Shown here: piece after piece, positions 7,502 through 12,299 of the stretch | How the letters are laid out: every line of letters starts with the position of its first letter | Numbering within the stretch: position 1 is the stretch's first letter | Notes under the pieces: model-generated | The model's input: only the letters and a program-made list of their open reading frames with translations | Database searches by the model: none | Told to the model about the DNA's origin: nothing | Translations under genes and position numbers: made by a program | Assembly (NCBI GenBank): GCA_002386405.1 | Contig: DGIP01000175.1 | Span: forward strand, 1 to 12,299 | Reading direction: 5' to 3' | Length of the DNA: 12,299 bases | Origin: Stenotrophomonas maltophilia | GTDB taxonomy: Bacteria > Pseudomonadota > Gammaproteobacteria > Xanthomonadales > Xanthomonadaceae

Positions 7502-8998
7502 ATGAGCTTCATCGAACGCCTCGCCCCCCTTCGCGCCCAACCCGGCACCCGCCTTACCGCCGGCCTGGATGACGCCACCCTTGAACGCCTGGCTGCCGGC
7601 CACCCGCAGCTGGTGGCGGCCGTTGAAGCCGCCGCCGCCGAATTCGAGCGCGTCCGCGCCGACTTGTCCGACGTGCTGGCCCTTGATGAGCGCGCCCAGA
7701 TCGATGCGATGCAGGACGGCTTCGTCAATTTCTACGCCGATGATGCCGTGACCCCGTACGTCGCCCTCGCCGCCCGCGGCGCCTGGGTGGTGACCCTGAA
7801 GGGCGCCGTGCTGTACGACGCCGGCGGCTACGGCATGCTCGGCTTCGGGCATACCCCGGAAGCGGTGCTGGAGGCGATGGCGGCCCCGCAGGTGATGGCC
7901 AACGTGATGACGCCCAGCCTGTCGCAGCAGCGCTTCATCAAGGCGCTGCGCGCCGAGATCGGGCACCGCCGTGGCGGCTGCCCGTATGCACGGTTCATGT
8001 GCCTGAATTCCGGCTCCGAAGCGGTCGGCCTGGCCGCCCGCATCGCCGACGTCAACGCCAAGCTGCAGACCGACCCGGGTGCCCGCCACGCCGGCGCGAA
8101 GATCAAGCGGGTGGTGGTCAAGGGCAGCTTCCACGGCCGTACCGACCGCCCCGGCCTGTACTCCGATTCCAGCCGCAAGACCTACATGCAGCACCTGGCC
8201 AGCTACCGCGGCGAGGACACCGTGATTGCCATCGCGCCGTATGACGAGGAGGCCCTGAAGCGGGTCTTCGCCGAGGCCGAGCAGAACCACTGGTTCATCG
8301 AGGCGATCTTCCTGGAACCGGTGATGGGCGAAGGCGACCCCGGCCGTGCGGTGCCGCCGTCGTTCTATGCGCTGGCCCGTGAACTGACCCGCCAGCACGG
8401 CAGCCTGCTGCTGCTGGACTCGATCCAGGCCGGCCTGCGCGCGCACGGCGTGCTGTCGATCGTGGATTACCCCGGCTTCGAAGGCCTGGACGTACCGGAC
8501 ATGGAGACCTATTCCAAGGCCCTGAACGCGGCGCAGTTCCCGCTGTCGGTGCTGGCCGTGACCGAGCATGCCGCGCAGCTGTACCGCAAGGGCATCTACG
8601 GCAACACCATGACCAGCAACCCGCGCGCGCTGGACGTGGCCTGCGCCACGCTGTCGCTGCTGACCCCGCAGGTGCGCGACAACATCCGCCAGCGCGGCGA
8701 AGAAGCCGTGCGCAAGCTGGAGCAGCTCAAGGCCGAGCTGGGCGGGCTGATCACCAAGGTGCAGGGCACCGGCCTGCTGTTCTCCTGCGAGCTGGCCCCG
8801 CAGTTCAAGTGCTACGGCACCCATTCCACCGAGGAGTGGCTGCGCAACCATGGCATCAACGTGATCCATGGCGGCGAAAATTCGCTGCGCTTCACCCCGC
8901 ACTTCGGCATGGACAGTGACGAACTGGACCTGCTGGTCAGCCTGGTCGGCCGCGCCCTGAAGGAAGGCCCACGCCGGGAACAATCGCAGGCCGCCTGA
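7502..8998 (+). CDS. Class III PLP-dependent aminotransferase-fold protein
   Basis: This 498-residue, probably cytosolic protein has the class III (ornithine/GABA aminotransferase-like) PLP fold. Residues 1-95 form an extra N-terminal helical segment. Fold landmarks are LNSGSEAVGLAAR (168-180, cofactor phosphate site), SFHGRT (209-214), EPVMGEGD (272-279), Asp306 in LLLLDSIQAG (pyridine-N contact), Lys339 in TYSKALN (Schiff-base lysine) and GNTMTSNP (367-374). The usual DE(V/I)QTG signature reads DSIQAG. The Asp and Lys needed for PLP chemistry are kept, but residues next to them differ from standard transaminases, so donor, acceptor and even reaction type are uncertain. The start at 7502 has a strong ribosome binding site. 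The LOG-family gene follows 40 bp later on the same strand, suggesting co-transcription. I cannot name a substrate. Confidence 0.9.
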   Translation: MSFIERLAPLRAQPGTRLTAGLDDATLERLAAGHPQLVAAVEAAAAEFERVRADLSDVLALDERAQIDAMQDGFVNFYADDAVTPYVALAARGAWVVTLKGAVLYDAGGYGMLGFGHTPEAVLEAMAAPQVMANVMTPSLSQQRFIKALRAEIGHRRGGCPYARFMCLNSGSEAVGLAARIADVNAKLQTDPGARHAGAKIKRVVVKGSFHGRTDRPGLYSDSSRKTYMQHLASYRGEDTVIAIAPYDEEALKRVFAEAEQNHWFIEAIFLEPVMGEGDPGRAVPPSFYALARELTRQHGSLLLLDSIQAGLRAHGVLSIVDYPGFEGLDVPDMETYSKALNAAQFPLSVLAVTEHAAQLYRKGIYGNTMTSNPRALDVACATLSLLTPQVRDNIRQRGEEAVRKLEQLKAELGGLITKVQGTGLLFSCELAPQFKCYGTHSTEEWLRNHGINVIHGGENSLRFTPHFGMDSDELDLLVSLVGRALKEGPRREQSQAA

Positions 8999-9011
8999 CG
9001 ACCGTGCGAGA

Positions 9012-9040
9012 ATGGGAGGTTTCCAGCGGAAACCTCCCAT
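9012..9040 (+). promoter_or_regulatory. Perfect 13-bp hairpin enclosing the LOG start codon
   Basis: Positions 9012-9024 (ATGGGAGGTTTCC) are the exact reverse complement of 9028-9040 (GGAAACCTCCCAT), with loop AGC. The 3' arm contains the first two bases of the ATG at 9039. The 5' arm holds the only Shine-Dalgarno-like GGAGG (9015-9019), which would be paired with CCTCC (9033-9037). There is no T tract, so it is not a standard terminator for the upstream gene. It could restrict translation initiation or be a DNA operator. Confidence 0.7.
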
Positions 9041-9638
9041 GAAGTCCATCTGCGTCTACTGCGGCTCCAACGCCGGCAGCAAGCCCATCTACACCGAACG
9101 TGCCATTGCACTGGGCGACCGCATCGCCCGCGACGGCCTGCGCCTGGTCTACGGCGGCGGCAACGTCGGCCTGATGGGCACCGTGGCCAATGCGGTGCTG
9201 GCCGGCGGCGGCGAAGTGACCGGCGTGATCCCGCAGCAGCTGGCGGACTGGGAAGTGGCCCACCGCGGCCTGACCGAACTGGAAATCGTCGGTTCCATGC
9301 ATGAGCGCAAGTCGCGCATGTTCGAGCTGTCCGACGCGTTCGTGGCCCTGCCCGGCGGTTTCGGCACCATGGAAGAAATCTTCGAGATGCTCACCTGGCG
9401 CCAGCTCGGCATCGGCAACAAGCCGTGCGCCTTCCTCGACGTGGACGGCTTCTACGCGCCCCTGATCGGCATGATCGACCGCATGGTCGAAGAGCGCTTC
9501 CTGCACCCGGACCAGCGCGCGGACCTCTGGTACGGCTCGGACATCGACGCGATGCTGGACTGGATGCGCGCCTATGAGCCGGCGCAGGCCTCGAAGTGGA
9601 TCGACGAGAAGCGCCGCACCGCGCTGATCAGCCCGTAA
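9039..9638 (+). CDS. LOG-family nucleotide phosphoribohydrolase (TIGR00730 type)
   Basis: A 199-residue cytosolic Rossmann-like enzyme of the LOG (LONELY GUY) family. These enzymes hydrolyse the N-glycosidic bond of nucleoside 5'-monophosphates, classically cytokinin riboside monophosphates, releasing free base and ribose 5-phosphate. The N-terminus MKSICVYCGSNAG is typical. GGGNVGLMG lies at 39-47, MHERKSRM at 87-94, and the defining PGGFGTMEE at 105-113. The start at 9039 fits the family; an in-frame ATG at 9012 would add nine residues and has no better ribosome binding site. The start codon lies in a perfect hairpin (9012-9040). It follows the aminotransferase gene by 40 bp, and its 3' end overlaps the convergent GGDEF-EAL gene by 11 bp. 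Whether it acts on cytokinin precursors or on ordinary AMP-like nucleotides cannot be read from sequence. Confidence 0.93.
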   Translation: MKSICVYCGSNAGSKPIYTERAIALGDRIARDGLRLVYGGGNVGLMGTVANAVLAGGGEVTGVIPQQLADWEVAHRGLTELEIVGSMHERKSRMFELSDAFVALPGGFGTMEEIFEMLTWRQLGIGNKPCAFLDVDGFYAPLIGMIDRMVEERFLHPDQRADLWYGSDIDAMLDWMRAYEPAQASKWIDEKRRTALISP

Positions 9639-12299
9639 CGAACGTATCCATCGGCGCGGGGCGACCAAGCAGGTAGCCCTGGCCGTAATCACAGCCCAGC
9701 TGCAGCAGGGTCTGCCGCTGGGCCATGTTCTCGATGCCCTCGCCCACCGTTTCAATGCCCAGCGTGCGCGCCAGCGACAGCACGCCCTGCACCAGCGCGT
9801 AGGTGCTCTGCAGGTCCTGGCCATGCAGGCCGGCGATGAAGCTCTGGTCGATCTTGAGCGTGGAAATCGGGAAGCGGTGCAGGTAGGACAGTGCCGAGAA
9901 GCCGGTCCCGAAATCATCCAGCTGCACCAGCACGCCGCGTTCGCGCAGCGTCTGCAGGATCCGCAGCGTGCGCGGGCCATCGTCGAGCAGCGCCACTTCC
10001 GTGATTTCCAGCCGCAACCGGTGCGGATCGGCACCGGCGGCTTCGATCAGGCCGAACAGGCGTGAACTGAAATCGGCCGAACGGAAATGCCGCGGCGACA
10101 CGTTCACCGACAGGTAGCCTTCGCCCCCGCGGGCGAGCTGGCCGATCACTTCTTCGTAGAGCAGCCAGTCGACCTGCTCGATCAGCCCGCTTTCCTCGCC
10201 CAGGTCCAGGAACGCGCTGGGCAGCAGCAGGCCGCGGCGTTCGTGGCGCCAGCGCAGCAGCGCCTCGTAGCCCACCACCTGGCCGTCGGTCAGGCGCACG
10301 ATCGGCTGGTAATACGGCAGGAAATCACGGTTGTTGATCGCCCGGCGCAGGTCCGCTTCCAGGTCCAGGCTGCGCAGCGCCTCTTCGCGCATGGCTTCGT
10401 CGAACACCGCGCAGCGGTCCTTGCCTTGCGCCTTGGCCCGGTACATCGCCGCGTCGGCGTCGCGCACCATCTCCTCGCCATTGCGGTAGCGCGGGCTCCA
10501 CATCGCGATGCCCAGGCTGCCGGACGGGAACAGCTCGCGGCCCTGCACCCACATCGATTCTTCCAGCGCCACCAGCATGCGCTGCGAGAACTCGCGCGCC
10601 GAGGCCAGCCCCTGCTCGCATTCGAGCAGGATCGCGAATTCATCGCCACCCAGCCGCGCCACCACGTCATCGCCGCCCACCATCGAGACGATGCGCTTGG
10701 CTACTTCCACCAGCATCTGGTCGCCGGCGGCATGGCCGATGCTGTCGTTGACCAGCTTGAAGCGGTCCAGGTCCAGGAACAGCACGGCAAAGCGCAGCCC
10801 GTCGCGCGAACGCGCACGCGCGATGGCATCTTCCAGCCGGTCCAGCAGGTGCGCGCGGTTGGGCAACCCGGTCAGCGCGTCATGCAGCGCCTGGTGGGTG
10901 AGCCGTTGCTCGGCGCGCAGGCGCTCGCCGATCTGGCCCAGCAGCTTGCCGTTGACTTCGGCCAGCTCTCGGGTGCGCTCCTCCACCCGCTTTTCCAGCT
11001 CGGCATGCGCGTTGCGCAGGCGCTCCTGGTCGCGCTGGCGGGCCAGCCCGTTGCCGATGTTCTGGGCCACGAAGGTGAGCAGGCGCTGGTCGTGCGCGGT
11101 GAAACTGATCTCCGGCGAATAGCTCTGCACCACGATCACGCCGACCACGTCGTCATCGCTCAGCAGCGGCACGCCCAGCCAGCAGTGCGAGCGCGCGCCG
11201 AACTCGTTCACGCTGCCCGAGGCACGCAGTGCGTCGATGTGTTCGCGCGAGGCCAGCAGCGGCTGGCGGTTGCGCACGATGTATTCGGTAAGGCCCTTGC
11301 TGAACGGTCGTGGCGCACGCGCCGGGTTGTACTCGTCCACCGAGTAGACGAATTCCAGGCCTTCGCCGGATTCATCGACCAGGGCGATGTAGAAATTGCG
11401 CGCATCCAGCAGCGTGCCCACCACCCCGTGCACCTGCACGTAGAACTGGGCCAGGCTTTCGGCACTCATCGCCATCTCGGCGATGTTGAACAGGGCCAGC
11501 TGCAGCTTCTCGGCGCGGCGGCGTTCGATCACCTCGTCCTGCAGGCTGTGGTTGGCCCGCTGCAGTTCCAGCGTGCGCCGCTCCACCTGGCGCTCCAGCT
11601 GCACCTGCGCCTGGCGGCGGTCCATCGCGGTGAGGATGTGCTGGGCCACATAGCCCAGCAGCGTGCGGTCGGCTTCGTTGTAGCGCACCCGGTGTTCGTA
11701 GCTCTGCACCACGATCGCACCGCAGACCCGGCCCTCGCGCAGCATCGGCACGCCCAGCCAGTCCAGGCTTTCCGGCCCGCGGCTGGGGTCATATTCGTCG
11801 CTCATCGCCGCCAGCAGTTCGTTGGACGGCCCGCTCAGCGGCTGCCCATGGCGCAGCAGGGCGAAGGTCAGGCTGCGCGGCATTTCGTGTTCTTCGTAGC
11901 TGCGGTCCGGATCGGCCACGAAGCTGTCGCGCTGGTCGGCGAAGTACAGGAAGCGGATCCGCCGGCGCACGTCGTCGTACTCGACGATGTAGCAGTTCTG
12001 CGCGTACATCAGCGAATTGAGCACGCGATGGAAGTGCCGCAGCATCTCGGCCATTTCCAGGTCGGCACCGGCCAGGTCGGCGATCTCGTAAAGCGCCTGC
12101 TGCAGCCGCTTTGAATTTTCCAGCGACCGGATCTGTTCACGCTGCCGGGCCAGCGCCAGGGCGTCCTGAAGACCGGTACGCGCCGCCGCCCACCAGGCGT
12201 CATGGGGTGCCGTCCCGTCGGGCAGTGCCACGCGGATGGCGAGGTCGCCGCCCTGGTGCTGCCAGCGGTACAGCGCTCCGGTGTCCGGCGCCGGCGGCG
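9628..12299 (-). CDS. GAF-GAF-GGDEF-EAL cyclic-di-GMP protein (5' partial)
   Basis: A soluble cyclic-di-GMP enzyme with both synthesis and breakdown domains; at least 889 residues lie in the window. The frame is open to the right edge with no stop, so the true start is probably outside; a GTG at 12231 would give 867 residues. Numbering from that GTG: GAF 1 at about 42-204, a charged helical linker to about 245, GAF 2 at about 246-398, a second linker to 445, GGDEF at 446-607, EAL at 617-862. The GGDEF motif is intact (ARLGGDEF, 526-532), with LDLDRFKLVND and GHAAGDQML conserved. The RxxD product-inhibition site is absent (GGDD instead). The EAL side keeps YEALLRW (655-661), NVSPRHF, EITE, DDFGTG (772-777), KID and EGIEN, so both activities look possible. 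No membrane segment is visible. The gene overlaps the convergent LOG gene by 11 bp. Confidence 0.95.
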   Translation of the reverse strand, partial: PPAPDTGALYRWQHQGGDLAIRVALPDGTAPHDAWWAAARTGLQDALALARQREQIRSLENSKRLQQALYEIADLAGADLEMAEMLRHFHRVLNSLMYAQNCYIVEYDDVRRRIRFLYFADQRDSFVADPDRSYEEHEMPRSLTFALLRHGQPLSGPSNELLAAMSDEYDPSRGPESLDWLGVPMLREGRVCGAIVVQSYEHRVRYNEADRTLLGYVAQHILTAMDRRQAQVQLERQVERRTLELQRANHSLQDEVIERRRAEKLQLALFNIAEMAMSAESLAQFYVQVHGVVGTLLDARNFYIALVDESGEGLEFVYSVDEYNPARAPRPFSKGLTEYIVRNRQPLLASREHIDALRASGSVNEFGARSHCWLGVPLLSDDDVVGVIVVQSYSPEISFTAHDQRLLTFVAQNIGNGLARQRDQERLRNAHAELEKRVEERTRELAEVNGKLLGQIGERLRAEQRLTHQALHDALTGLPNRAHLLDRLEDAIARARSRDGLRFAVLFLDLDRFKLVNDSIGHAAGDQMLVEVAKRIVSMVGGDDVVARLGGDEFAILLECEQGLASAREFSQRMLVALEESMWVQGRELFPSGSLGIAMWSPRYRNGEEMVRDADAAMYRAKAQGKDRCAVFDEAMREEALRSLDLEADLRRAINNRDFLPYYQPIVRLTDGQVVGYEALLRWRHERRGLLLPSAFLDLGEESGLIEQVDWLLYEEVIGQLARGGEGYLSVNVSPRHFRSADFSSRLFGLIEAAGADPHRLRLEITEVALLDDGPRTLRILQTLRERGVLVQLDDFGTGFSALSYLHRFPISTLKIDQSFIAGLHGQDLQSTYALVQGVLSLARTLGIETVGEGIENMAQRQTLLQLGCDYGQGYLLGRPAPMDTFVTG

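Noticed and set aside
7370..9049. 559-codon minus-strand open frame opposite the aminotransferase gene
   Set aside because: The plus-strand gene has a strong ribosome binding site and PLP-fold motifs; the antisense translation does not resemble a protein.
8937..10034. 365-codon minus-strand open frame crossing the LOG and GGDEF-EAL genes
   Set aside because: It is out of frame with the EAL domain and antisense to LOG; both real genes are clearly supported.
10087..12114. 675-codon plus-strand open frame opposite the GGDEF-EAL gene
   Set aside because: Shadow of the minus-strand codon bias; composition is dominated by Ala, His, Gln, Arg and Val with no recognisable fold.

Overview
The window reads as an ordinary, gene-dense stretch of a high-GC gammaproteobacterial chromosome, most likely Xanthomonadaceae and probably a Stenotrophomonas-like strain. 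Evidence: the queA-tgt-yajC-secD-secF order, a FabV-type enoyl reductase just behind it, the third-position G/C codon use (which also produces long open antisense frames), and the style of the protein sequences. The genus is my inference from recalled protein sequences, not from a search.

Layout. Positions 1-191 hold no gene. They carry a nested palindromic element (4-65, plus an outer inverted repeat to 120) and the fabV terminator (134-170). A minus-strand block follows: fabV (192-1448) with its own promoter and ribosome binding site; the operon-end hairpin and terminator of the Sec operon (1556-1618); then, read from right to left, queA (6222-7289), tgt (5033-6163), yajC (4536-4880), secD (2618-4474) and secF (1621-2601). 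A 212-bp divergent region (7290-7501) separates queA from a plus-strand pair: a class III PLP aminotransferase-fold protein (7502-8998) and a LOG-family nucleotide phosphoribohydrolase (9039-9638). The last gene (minus strand, 9628 to beyond 12299) encodes a large soluble GAF-GAF-GGDEF-EAL cyclic-di-GMP protein. It converges on and overlaps the LOG gene by 11 bp, and its 5' end lies outside the window.

How the genes work together. Tgt inserts preQ1 into tRNA position 34, and QueA then converts it to epoxyqueuosine. YajC, SecD and SecF form the accessory complex that uses the proton motive force to help SecYEG export proteins. FabV performs the last reduction of each fatty-acid elongation cycle. 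The aminotransferase/LOG pair has no established joint function. The GGDEF-EAL protein would link a GAF-sensed signal to c-di-GMP level.

I found no phage, transposase, CRISPR, toxin-antitoxin or other mobile system, and no obviously new multi-gene system. The parts most worth a second look are small: a perfect 13-bp hairpin whose 3' arm contains the LOG start codon, a 9-bp GC hairpin directly before the secD ribosome binding site, an operator-like inverted repeat in the divergent region, the nested palindromes at the left edge, and the aminotransferase-like protein whose usual DE(V/I)QTG signature reads DSIQAG.
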